Assembly (NCBI RefSeq): GCF_002261335.1 | Contig: NZ_NEVL01000004.1 | Coordinates: 496,001-560,000 of the forward strand | Length of the DNA stretch: 64,000 bases | Direction: 5' to 3' | Source of the DNA: Bordetella genomosp. 1 | Lineage (GTDB): Bacteria; Pseudomonadota; Gammaproteobacteria; Burkholderiales; Burkholderiaceae_B | Part shown: piece by piece, positions 47,094-53,840 of the stretch | How positions within the stretch are numbered: the stretch's first letter is position 1 | How the letters are laid out: every line of letters begins with the position of its first letter | Program-made: the position numbers and the translations under genes | Notes under the pieces: model-generated | Databases searched by the model: none | What the model saw: only the letters and a program-made list of their open reading frames with translations | Told to the model about the DNA's origin: nothing

Positions 47094-47276
47094 ATGACCC
47101 AAGACACCATCGACCAGTACGTGCGCAGCGCGCTGCTGCTGCAAGGATTCCGCCTGTCGGAGGGCGCCACCCAGGAGGTGATCGGCCAGTTCGCGCGCAT
47201 CGACGCGATCGCGCGCAGCGTGGCCGACGAGGTCCTGCCGCTGGAGCTCGAACCCGCGCCGGTGTTCCGTCCATGA
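47094..47276 (+). CDS. AtzG-like / HpxX (DUF4089) small protein
   Basis: 60 residues, starting MTQDTIDQYVRSALLLQGFRL, with a GAGG binding site. Matches the DUF4089/AtzG pattern: a GatC-like helical protein with a C-terminal tail ([13 protein letters not shown]) that wraps the partner amidase. In the s-triazine pathway AtzG stabilises AtzE; in Klebsiella purine use HpxX stands next to HpxY. Its stop overlaps the amidase start by 4 bp, consistent with a 1:1 complex. Confidence 0.88.
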   Translation: MTQDTIDQYVRSALLLQGFRLSEGATQEVIGQFARIDAIARSVADEVLPLELEPAPVFRP

Positions 47277-48661
47277 GCGGCGGCGCCCGCGAGATCGCCC
47301 GCCGCATCGCCACCGGCGAACGCACGGCGGCGGCCGAGGTCGACGCCACGCTGGCCCGCATCCGCGCGCACGACGGCGAGATCAACAGCTTCGTCGCGCT
47401 CACCGAGGCGCGGGCGCGCCGCCAGGCGCAGGCCGTCGACGCGCAGCGTGCCGCGGGCGCGGCGCTGCCGCCCCTGGCCGGCGTGCCGTTCGCCGTGAAG
47501 AACCTGTTCGACGTGGCGGGTCTGGCCACGCTGGCGGGCGGCAAGGTCAACGAGTCGGCCGCGCCCGCCGCCGCCGACGCGCCCCTGGTGCGCCGGCTGG
47601 AAGCGGCCGGCGCGGTGCTGGTCGGCACGCTCAACATGGACGAGCACGCCTACGGTTTCACCACCGAGAACACCCATTACGGCGTCACCCGCAACCCCCA
47701 CGATCCCGCGCGCATCGCGGGCGGTTCGTCGGGCGGCAGCGCGGCCGCGGTGGCGGCGGGACTGGTGCCGCTCACGCTCGGCTCCGACACCAACGGCTCG
47801 ATCCGCGTGCCGGCCTCGCTGTGCGGCATCTTCGGGCTCAAGCCCACCTATGGCCGGCTGCCGCGCAACGGCAGCTTTCCCTTCGTCTACAGTCTCGACC
47901 ACCTCGGCCCGTTCGCCGCCAACGCGGCCGATCTGGCGCTGGCCTACGACCTGATGCAGGGTCCCGAGCCCGCCGACGCCGCGTGTGCGCAACGCGCCTG
48001 CGAGCCCGCCGCCGCAGCGCTCGACGACGCGCTCACGGGCGCCCGCGTGGGCGTGCTCGGCGGATACTTCGACGCCTACGCCGGCGCGCAGGCGCGCCGC
48101 AGCGTGGCGGCGGCCGCCGACATTTTGGATGCGCGCGCAACCGTCGAGCTGCCCGGCGCCGAACAGGCGCGCGCCGCGGCCTTCATCATCACGGCCGCGG
48201 AAGGCGGGGCGCTGCATCGCCAGCGCCTGGTCACGCATTACGACGCCTACGAACCCTATTCGCGCGACCGGCTGGTGGCGGGCGCGCTGGTGCCCGCCGC
48301 ATGGGTCCAGCAGGCGCAGCGCGTGCGCCGACGCTTTCTCGAGCAGGCGCTCGCGCTGTTCAGCCAGTTCGACCTGCTGATCGCGCCGGCCACGCCGGTG
48401 GCCGCGCCGCTGATCGGCACCGAGGTGCTGCACCTGAACGGCCAGGACCTGCCCGCGCGCGCCAGCCTGGGCATGCTGACGCAGCCGATCTCCTGCATCG
48501 GCTTGCCGGTGGCGGTGGCGCCGCTGTGGCAAGGGCGCGGCGACACCGCGCACCTGCCGCTGGGCGTGCAGCTGATCGCCGCGCCCTGGCGCGAAGACCT
48601 CTGCCTCGCGGCGGCGCGCGCGCTCGAGCGCGCCGGCCTCGCCCACCCCCGCCAGCCCTGA
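47273..48661 (+). CDS. AtzE/HpxY-family amidohydrolase
   Basis: 462 residues, amidase-signature enzyme related to GatA. Ser-cisSer-Lys triad visible: K76 in [11 protein letters not shown], cis-Ser in GGSSGGS (150-156) and nucleophile S176 in [10 protein letters not shown]. Characterised relatives: AtzE (1-carboxybiuret hydrolase) and HpxY of oxalurate/oxamate use. Partnered with the AtzG-like protein just upstream and with an importer under nitrogen control, so it likely releases ammonia from an imported amide or ureide. The exact substrate cannot be decided here. Confidence 0.9.
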   Translation: MSGGAREIARRIATGERTAAAEVDATLARIRAHDGEINSFVALTEARARRQAQAVDAQRAAGAALPPLAGVPFAVKNLFDVAGLATLAGGKVNESAAPAAADAPLVRRLEAAGAVLVGTLNMDEHAYGFTTENTHYGVTRNPHDPARIAGGSSGGSAAAVAAGLVPLTLGSDTNGSIRVPASLCGIFGLKPTYGRLPRNGSFPFVYSLDHLGPFAANAADLALAYDLMQGPEPADAACAQRACEPAAAALDDALTGARVGVLGGYFDAYAGAQARRSVAAAADILDARATVELPGAEQARAAAFIITAAEGGALHRQRLVTHYDAYEPYSRDRLVAGALVPAAWVQQAQRVRRRFLEQALALFSQFDLLIAPATPVAAPLIGTEVLHLNGQDLPARASLGMLTQPISCIGLPVAVAPLWQGRGDTAHLPLGVQLIAAPWREDLCLAAARALERAGLAHPRQP

Positions 48662-48679
48662 GCCGCACCAGGAGGCCGC

Positions 48680-49405
48680 ATGGACCAGCCGCTCCCCCCT
48701 GCCGATGCCGCGCCGCGTTCGCGGGCGGACTCGGTCTACCAGGCCGTCAAGCAGGACATCCTCGATTACCGCCTGGCGCCAGGCGAGCGTTTCACCGAAA
48801 CCGAAGTGGCCGAGCGCCTGCGCGTGAGCCGCACGCCCGTGCGCGAGGCGCTGTTCCGGCTGGAGCGCGAGGGCTATCTGGAGGTGCGGCATCGCAACGG
48901 CTGGCTGGTGCGGCCGCTCGATTTCGACACGCTCGACCACTTCTACGATCTGCGCCTGGTGCTGGAGCAGACCGCCGTGCGCCGGCTGTGCGCGCGCGAA
49001 CCGGCGCGCACCGCAGACGGCCGCAATCCGCTGTCGGCATTGAGCGCGATCTGGTTCACGCCGCCGGCCGAGCGCCTGGCCGACGGCGAGCACGTGGCCC
49101 GGCTCGACGAGAGCTTCCACATCGATCTGGTGGCGGCCGCCGGCAATCCCGAGATGGCGCGCGTGCACCGCGCGGCCACCGAACGCATCCGCATCGTGCG
49201 GCGCCTAGACTTCACGCTGGCCGACCGGATCGACACGACCTACCAGGAGCACGGCGACATTCTGCGCGCCATCCTGGCCCGCGATGCCGCCCAGGCCTGC
49301 GCGCTGCTGCGCGCCCACATCGAGGCGAGCCAGGCGCAGGTGCGCAAGATCACGCTGCACCGGCTCTACTCGGCACGGCGGGTGGCCGCCGCGCCGGCGC
49401 TGTGA
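48680..49405 (+). CDS. GntR-family regulator (FCD domain)
   Basis: 241 residues. GntR winged helix (about 12-80; VYQAVKQDILDYRLAPGERFTETEVAERLRVSRTPVREALFRLEREGYL) and FadR-like FCD effector domain (about 95-230; FDTLDHFYDLRLVLEQTAVRRL, HVARLDESFHIDLVAAAGNPEM with metal-binding His). Last gene of the importer/amidase operon, 18 bp after the amidase. Likely a local repressor responding to the substrate, acting on top of NtrC control. Confidence 0.92.
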   Translation: MDQPLPPADAAPRSRADSVYQAVKQDILDYRLAPGERFTETEVAERLRVSRTPVREALFRLEREGYLEVRHRNGWLVRPLDFDTLDHFYDLRLVLEQTAVRRLCAREPARTADGRNPLSALSAIWFTPPAERLADGEHVARLDESFHIDLVAAAGNPEMARVHRAATERIRIVRRLDFTLADRIDTTYQEHGDILRAILARDAAQACALLRAHIEASQAQVRKITLHRLYSARRVAAAPAL

Positions 49406-49410
49406 GGGCC

Positions 49411-49986
49411 TCAGCCGCGCAGGGCGCGCACGCGGCGCGGCGCGCCCGGATGCAGCCAGAAGTGCAGCACGCGCGTGATCACGGGGATGCACACGAACGA
49501 CAGCACCGGCGTCATCGACAGCGTGGTGACGAGCACGCGCCAGAACAGCGGCAGCGCGCTCAACTGCTCGTTGAGCAGATAGGAGAACAGCAGCAGCATC
49601 GGGAAGTAGGCGATCCAGATGCTGATGGCCTGCTTCCAGCGCGGCGGCGCACTCTTTTGCGGGCCGAACCAGCTGTCGATGCCGCTGACCCGGCGCACGT
49701 GGCTGTGATGCACGAGCGCGGCGCCGCGTTCGAGCCACATGCGGCGCGGCAGCGACTTCTCCCAGCGGTTCAGGCTGTCCTCGTCGGTGAAGCGCAGCAC
49801 GATCTGGTATTCGTCGCCGCCTTCGGGCGGCTGCAGCACGCCCGAGCCGAGAAAGCCGGGGAAGCCGGCGGCGAGGATTTCCCCCTGTCGCATCCAGGCC
49901 AGAAAATCACCATAGTTCTCGGGCGCGATCTTGCGCGTCACGAGCATGTTGACGGGGGCGGGAGCGAGCGGGAGGGCGGCGGACAT
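49411..49986 (-). CDS. Membrane protein with antibiotic-biosynthesis-monooxygenase (ABM) domain
   Basis: 191 residues from the ATG at 49986 (MSAALPLAPAPVNMLVTRKI). N-terminal dimeric alpha/beta-barrel ABM domain (about 10-100; FLAWMRQGEILAAGFPGFLGS, YQIVLRFTDEDSLNRWEKS) fused to two or three C-terminal membrane helices (AISIWIAYFPMLLLFSYLL, VLVTTLSMTPVLSFVCIPVITRVL). Such fusions are widespread but uncharacterised. It converges on the GntR gene (5 bp apart). Upstream lies a sigma-54 promoter with two NtrC sites, so it should be induced by nitrogen limitation. Confidence 0.85.
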   Translation of the reverse strand: MSAALPLAPAPVNMLVTRKIAPENYGDFLAWMRQGEILAAGFPGFLGSGVLQPPEGGDEYQIVLRFTDEDSLNRWEKSLPRRMWLERGAALVHHSHVRRVSGIDSWFGPQKSAPPRWKQAISIWIAYFPMLLLFSYLLNEQLSALPLFWRVLVTTLSMTPVLSFVCIPVITRVLHFWLHPGAPRRVRALRG

Positions 49987-50045
49987 GTTTCTACTCCTGT
50001 GCAGCGGGTCGGCCTGGGTAGCCAAAGAGGGCTAGTACTTACCCT

Positions 50046-50061
50046 AGCAAACCCCATGCCA
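50046..50061 (-). promoter_or_regulatory. Sigma-54 promoter of the ABM-domain gene
   Basis: On the minus strand TGGCATGGGGTTTGCT: GG, 10 bp, GC, against the consensus TGGCACG-N4-TTGCW (one mismatch). Predicted start near 50035, about 50 nt before the ATG at 49986. Confidence 0.75.
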
Positions 50062-50136
50062 GCTTTGCAGCGCAACATTTGCCCTCTGAGAGACTGCTGT
50101 TCGACGATCGCGCCGATTTACCTTGCACCGCAACAA

Positions 50137-50151
50137 ACACCATCCTGGTGA
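50137..50151. promoter_or_regulatory. NtrC site, promoter-proximal
   Basis: ACACCA-TCC-TGGTGA matches the NtrC core at 10 of 12 positions. Centre 50144, about -109 from the predicted minus-strand start. Confidence 0.7.
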
Positions 50152-50166
50152 TTACCCTAGTTCAAT

Positions 50167-50181
50167 GCACCATGATGGTGC
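50167..50181. promoter_or_regulatory. NtrC site, distal, consensus
   Basis: GCACCA-TGA-TGGTGC, 12 of 12 positions (flanking T and C extend it on the left). Centre 50174, about -139 from the predicted minus-strand start and 30 bp from the proximal site, close to the classical glnA enhancer geometry. It also lies just before the HpxZ/AtzH-like gene start. Confidence 0.82.
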
Positions 50182-50201
50182 CACCCTTTTCCGGACCTTC
50201 G

Positions 50202-50585
50202 ATGACCGATCTGCCCATCAATCTGCCCGACGTGCTGGCCGAAGTCAGTGCCCAGTTTGCCCGCTACGAACAGGCGCTCGTCGCCAACGACGTGGCCGTG
50301 CTCGACGAACTGTTCTGGAACAGCCCGCACACGCTGCGCTACGGCGCCACGGAGAATCTGTACGGCTACGACGAGATCCAGGCGTTTCGCGCCCAGCGTC
50401 CGGCCCAGGGGCTGGCACGCACTGTGACGCGCAGCGCGATCACCACTTACGGCCACGACTTCGCCACCACCCACATCGAGTTCGCGCGCGAGGGCTCGAG
50501 CCGGGTCGGCCGCCAGAGCCAGACCTGGATGCGCACGGCGCAGGGCTGGCGGGTGGTCGCCGCGCACGTCAGCCTGATGGCCTGA
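50202..50585 (+). CDS. HpxZ/AtzH-like (DUF3225) protein
   Basis: 127 residues from the ATG at 50202 ([26 protein letters not shown]). NTF2/SnoaL-like fold of the DUF3225 family with family motifs [46 protein letters not shown] and [12 protein letters not shown]; length as in HpxZ. Relatives are HpxZ of oxalurate use and AtzH, an amidohydrolase of the cyanuric acid pathway. It fits functionally with the AtzG/AtzE genes 1.5 kb upstream, although the intervening gene is on the other strand. A consensus NtrC site lies 20 bp before the start. Confidence 0.87.
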   Translation: MTDLPINLPDVLAEVSAQFARYEQALVANDVAVLDELFWNSPHTLRYGATENLYGYDEIQAFRAQRPAQGLARTVTRSAITTYGHDFATTHIEFAREGSSRVGRQSQTWMRTAQGWRVVAAHVSLMA

Positions 50586-50660
50586 GCGGCCACGCGCCGC
50601 ATTGAGCCTGACACGGGCCGGGTCTACACTGGCCCTTCCCTCACCGCCGGAGCAAGCCCC

Positions 50661-51215
50661 ATGAGTAACGTCAAGATCGCCGTCTTCGTCGGCAGCCTGC
50701 GCGCCGCCTCGATCAACCTGCAACTGGCGCGCGCCCTCGAAAAGCTGGTGCCGGCCAATGTGAAGTTCGAGTACGTGAGCCTGGGCGACATTCCGCTGTT
50801 CAACCAGGACATCGAAAACGACATGCCGGCGCCCGCCGCCAAGATGAAGCAGCAGATCGTCGACGCGCAGGGCGTGCTGTTCGTCACGCCCGAACACAAC
50901 CGCTCGATCCCCGCCGCCCTGAAAAACGCCATCGACTGGGGCACGCGCCCGTGGGGCAAGAACGTCTGGCTCGGCAAGGCCGGCGGCATCGTCGGCACCT
51001 CGCCCTCGGCGGCCGGCAGCGCCATGGCGCAACAGCACCTGCGCAACATCCTCGCCGCGGAAGGCGTGAACGTGCTGACCACGCCCGAAGTCTTTCTGCA
51101 GATGAAGGAAGGCCTGATCGACGGCCAGCACAACATCACCAACGAAGACACCCGCAAGTTCCTGCAGGGCTGGGTCGACCGCTACGTCGCCTGGGTGCAG
51201 CAGCTCGCCAAGTAA
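50661..51215 (+). CDS. NADPH-dependent FMN reductase (ChrR/YieF-like)
   Basis: 184 residues, flavodoxin-like fold. FMN phosphate loop GSLRAASIN at 11-19, and the second FMN-binding motif FVTPEHNRSIPAALKNAIDW near 74-93. YieF/ChrR relatives reduce quinones, chromate and azo dyes with NAD(P)H and protect against oxidative stress. Preceded by GGAG; monocistronic and closed by a strong terminator, immediately before the repeat array. Confidence 0.93.
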   Translation: MSNVKIAVFVGSLRAASINLQLARALEKLVPANVKFEYVSLGDIPLFNQDIENDMPAPAAKMKQQIVDAQGVLFVTPEHNRSIPAALKNAIDWGTRPWGKNVWLGKAGGIVGTSPSAAGSAMAQQHLRNILAAEGVNVLTTPEVFLQMKEGLIDGQHNITNEDTRKFLQGWVDRYVAWVQQLAK

Positions 51216-51238
51216 GTGGCGCTTCGCATTTCCCACCG

Positions 51239-51262
51239 CCCCGGCAGCACGCCGGGGTTTTT
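51239..51262 (+). terminator. Terminator of the FMN reductase gene
   Basis: CCCCGGC / GCCGGGG stem, 5-nt loop, followed by TTTTT. It isolates the repeat array from rightward transcription. Confidence 0.93.
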
Positions 51263-51278
51263 CTTTGGGCGGCCCGAC

Positions 51279-51382
51279 TTATCCCCCTCCGGTGTGGAAA
51301 AGAATGAGGAAAGCCTGAGGGCAGCCCGATTTTGTGCAATGGGATCAGGCACTTGCGCGCGCTGCGCAGCAACTGCCCAGGC
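51279..51382 (+). repeat. Array unit 1
   Basis: TTATCCCCC 51279-51287, TGTGGAAAA 51293-51301, block C 51350-51382. The second 9-mer has AAAA in place of ACAA. Confidence 0.9.
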
Positions 51383-51391
51383 TGCGCCGGG

Positions 51392-51495
51392 TTGTCCCCA
51401 GCCGATGTGGACAAGCATCTGTACAGCTTGCGCATGACTCGGAAAAGCGCCGTGCGATCAGGCACTTGCGCGCGGCGCGCAGTTATTGACCAGCC
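51392..51495 (+). repeat. Array unit 2
   Basis: TTGTCCCCA 51392-51400, TGTGGACAA 51406-51414, block C 51463-51495. Only 9 bp after unit 1. Confidence 0.92.
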
Positions 51496-51604
51496 GATCG
51501 CACTGCACGAGGGCGAGACGCGGCGGGCATGCCGACTGGCATGAGCCGACGCGATGGCCGCCAGGGCGACGGCCATGGCAGCGGCGCTCGCGCGCTTGCC
51601 CGGG

Positions 51605-51708
51605 TTATCCCCGTCAAATGTGGACAAGCCACTGGACAGCATGTTGAGCGACGCGATTAGATGTTGCAGTTCAATGACTTGCGCGCTTGGGTCAAACATT
51701 GCGCACTT
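51605..51708 (+). repeat. Array unit 3
   Basis: TTATCCCCG 51605-51613, TGTGGACAA 51619-51627, block C 51676-51708 (diverged, GACTTGCGCGCTTGGG). Confidence 0.9.
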
Positions 51709-51898
51709 GACAGCGCCCGCGCCAGGGCGGGGGCCTCGCTCGCGCGGCCCTCACCCACCCCGCGCCCGGGCTCACGGCAGAATTCGCCATGGCATCAATG
51801 ACTTGCATGTGGGCGGCGGCGGCGCCACCCGCCGCGCGGCGCAGGCCCGCGCCAGCGGCGCCGCAGCGCGCCCGGCCAGCGCGGCGCGAACCGACGGT

Positions 51899-52002
51899 TT
51901 ATCCCCAGCGTATGTGGAAAAGGGGCGGGACAGCTTCGGCACAAGGCAAAAATCCCGCGTCGTGACAGGCACTTGCGCGCGCTGGGCAATGTTTGCGCAA
52001 CA
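51899..52002 (+). repeat. Array unit 4
   Basis: TTATCCCCA 51899-51907, TGTGGAAAA 51913-51921, block C 51970-52002. Confidence 0.9.
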
Positions 52003-52059
52003 GGCGTGCGGCGGGTCGTATCCGGCCAGCGCCCCCGTGTTCAGGCGGGCGACGAGGAT

Positions 52060-52163
52060 TTATCCCCGGCTTGTGTGGACAAGACCCGGGACTGCGCCCG
52101 CACAACTCCGAAATCGCGTTGCACATCAAGCAGTTCCACCGGCTGCGCAAACAATGCGCAGGG
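52060..52163 (+). repeat. Array unit 5
   Basis: TTATCCCCG 52060-52068, TGTGGACAA 52074-52082, block C 52131-52163, whose first ten bases are diverged. Confidence 0.9.
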
Positions 52164-52219
52164 CTTTCCAAGGGCGCATGCGGGGGCCGGGGGCCCGGCG
52201 CGAGAGCGGGCGGGCGGAT

Positions 52220-52323
52220 TTATCCCCGCGAAATGTGGACAAACCCTTGAACAGTGCGCTGACAAGCCGGAAAAAGCCTTGGGCGGCAGCGACTTACGCG
52301 CGCCGCGCAAAGATTGCGCAGGC
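52220..52323 (+). repeat. Array unit 6
   Basis: TTATCCCCG 52220-52228, TGTGGACAA 52234-52242, block C 52291-52323. Confidence 0.9.
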
Positions 52324-52358
52324 GCATCCGGCCGGGCCTCGCGGCAGGCGCCGCGAGC

Positions 52359-52462
52359 TTATCCCCGGCCGATGTGGACAAGGCGCTGGACAGGTGGCTG
52401 AGAAGCCGGAATAGCGCCGTCCGATCAAGCACTTGCGCGCGCTGCGCAAGTTTTGCTCAGGC
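52359..52462 (+). repeat. Array unit 7, abutting the dodecin stop codon
   Basis: TTATCCCCG 52359-52367, TGTGGACAA 52373-52381, block C 52430-52462. The unit ends exactly at the base before the dodecin stop codon, so it forms the dodecin 3' untranslated region in antisense orientation. Confidence 0.92.
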
Positions 52463-52684
52463 TCAGCCGGCGTCGCCCTCTTCCAGGCGGATGCCCAGCT
52501 TGAGGCCGACCTGCCAATGCGCGACCTTGCCGTCCTTGATGTGGCCGCGCACCTCGGTGACCTCGAACCAGTCGAGGTTGCGCAACGTGGACGAGGCCCG
52601 TTCGATGGCGCGTTTGATGGCATCGTCGCTCGAGACTTCCGACGACCCGACCAGCTCGATCTGTTTATAGACATGACCCGACAT
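52463..52684 (-). CDS. Dodecin
   Basis: 73 residues, full-length dodecin. Small flavin-binding protein forming a dodecamer that stores FMN/riboflavin and quenches free flavin. Family pattern HVYKQIELVGSSEVSSDDAIKRAIERASSTLRNLDWFEVTEVRG, with the flavin-stacking Trp in NLDWFEV (near residue 39), and the GKVAHWQVGLKLGIRLE end. Preceded by an AGGAGG-like site. A flavin-binding neighbour of an FMN reductase, separated only by the repeat array. Confidence 0.95.
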   Translation of the reverse strand: MSGHVYKQIELVGSSEVSSDDAIKRAIERASSTLRNLDWFEVTEVRGHIKDGKVAHWQVGLKLGIRLEEGDAG

Positions 52685-52828
52685 GGCGCACCTCCTGGCG
52701 TTATGGGCAGGCTCCGCACCACGGCATGCGGTGCGGCAGCCCTCCAGACCATTGAATCATGCAAGCCTGCGGGCGGCCACCCGTCGGCGGGGGCGGCTTG
52801 TTACCGCATCCTTCGCCCCGCACCGCAC

Positions 52829-53737
52829 TCAGACCGCGTCGAACTCCGCGAAACGCGCCTGGAGAAAGTCGCGCAGCCGGCGTACGGCCGGCGACAGGCT
52901 CGCGCGATGCACGAGCAACAGATACACCGGGGAGGACTCCGTCACAAGATCGGTGAGCAAGGGCACGAGCCGGCCTGCGCGCAGATCGGCGGCCACGTCG
53001 TAGCGCGACTTGTAGGCGATGCCATGGCCCTCGACGGCCCAGCGCCGCACCAGCTCGCCGTCGTCGGCGGCCCGGTCGCCCGCGACCGTCACCACCACGC
53101 GCCGGCCGTCGGCCTCGAAGTTCCAGCGGTCGTGCACCACGTCGCCCAGCATGAAGGTGAGGCAGTTGTGCTCGCGCAGGGCCTGCGGCGTGGCCGGATC
53201 GCCGTGACGCGCGAGATAGGCCGGCGCGGCGCACAGCACGCGTCGATTCTGCGGCGCCAGGCTGAGCGCGACCATGCTGGAGTCGTCGGGTACGCCGTAG
53301 CGGATGGCCAGGTCCACCGGCTGTCGATACAGATCGGCGAGGCGGTCGCTGATGTAGAGCCGCAGCCGCACCTGCGGGTGTTCGGCCTGGAAGGCGTCGA
53401 GCCACGGCCGCAGCACGTTGCGCCCCAGGTCGGAGGGCATCGACAGCGACAGCGTGCCGGTCACGCCGCCCTGCTCGTGTTCGACCGACTGTCGCGCCCG
53501 CGTCAGCAGGTCGAGCGCCTGGCGCACCTGGTCGCAGTAGCGTTCGCCGTCGCTGGTGAGGCGCAGGCTGCGGGTGGAGCGCGCGAACAGGCGCACGCCC
53601 AGGCTCTGCTCGAGCCGCTTGATCGCGGCGCTGGCGACGGCGGGCGTGATGTCCAGTTCGCGTGCCGCGGCGGAGAAGCTGCCGGCATCGGCGGCGGCCA
53701 CGAGCAGGCGCAGGTCTTCGAGGCGTTCTCCGTTCAT
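52829..53737 (-). CDS. LysR-family regulator
   Basis: 302 residues from the ATG at 53737 (MNGERLEDLRLLVAAADAGSF), with an AAGGA site. Winged helix residues 1-62 (SFSAAARELDITPAVASAAIKRLEQ) and effector domain of the CrgA/PA0477-like subgroup (about 90-295; DLAIRYGVPDDSSMVALSLAPQNRRVLCAAPAYL). Divergent from the oxidoreductase gene 53841-54860 across 103 bp. A perfect palindrome abuts its start codon, suggesting autoregulation and control of the oxidoreductase. Confidence 0.93.
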   Translation of the reverse strand: MNGERLEDLRLLVAAADAGSFSAAARELDITPAVASAAIKRLEQSLGVRLFARSTRSLRLTSDGERYCDQVRQALDLLTRARQSVEHEQGGVTGTLSLSMPSDLGRNVLRPWLDAFQAEHPQVRLRLYISDRLADLYRQPVDLAIRYGVPDDSSMVALSLAPQNRRVLCAAPAYLARHGDPATPQALREHNCLTFMLGDVVHDRWNFEADGRRVVVTVAGDRAADDGELVRRWAVEGHGIAYKSRYDVAADLRAGRLVPLLTDLVTESSPVYLLLVHRASLSPAVRRLRDFLQARFAEFDAV

Positions 53738-53756
53738 TTTCAAAATCCTTTTGAAA
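53738..53756. promoter_or_regulatory. Perfect palindrome at the LysR start, probable operator
   Basis: TTTCAAAA-TCC-TTTTGAAA, 8-bp arms, with a T-N11-A core as in LysR boxes. It lies directly against the LysR start codon and covers its ribosome binding site. Confidence 0.7.
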
Positions 53757-53840
53757 CTGAGTGCGATGCTACCCTCTTTTTCAATGCACCCACCCGGGTG
53801 AACATGGCACATCGTCTTTTTTTCTCGGAATCCCCACACC

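Larger units (their letters stand above)
51279..52462 (+). repeat. Array of seven 104-bp elements with paired DnaA-box-like 9-mers
   Basis: Seven same-direction copies fill the 1.2 kb between the FMN reductase and dodecin genes; no supportable gene is present. All seven align without gaps over 104 bp. Block A is TTATCCCCR, 5 bp, TGTGGACAA. Block B, further in, is CTGGACAGC followed by a CCGGAAAAGCGCCGTGCGATCA-like stretch. Block C starts 57 bp after the TGTGG and reads CACTTGCGCGCGCTGCGCAA, 3 bp, TTGCGCAGGC. Spacers are 9, 109, 190, 57, 56 and 35 bp. The TTATCCCC and TTGTCCACA 9-mers each differ from the DnaA box TTATCCACA by one or two bases. Unit starts fall in all three frames, so it is not a protein repeat. 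Possible roles: DnaA-binding locus or RNA array. Confidence 0.93.

Noticed and set aside
51554-52414. 286-residue open frame through the repeat array, and several overlapping minus-strand frames
   Set aside because: Units enter the frame in different phases, composition is shadow-like, and stretches between units have no conservation of codons.
51279-52462. CRISPR array or integron attC array
   Set aside because: Units are 104 bp with drifted sequence and unequal spacers of 9-190 bp; no cas or integrase genes, no R/L-box pattern of attC sites.
51279-52462. Chromosomal or plasmid replication origin
   Set aside because: DnaA-like 9-mers are present but there is no A/T-rich unwinding region, and dnaA, dnaN, gidA, parAB or rep genes are absent from the flanks.
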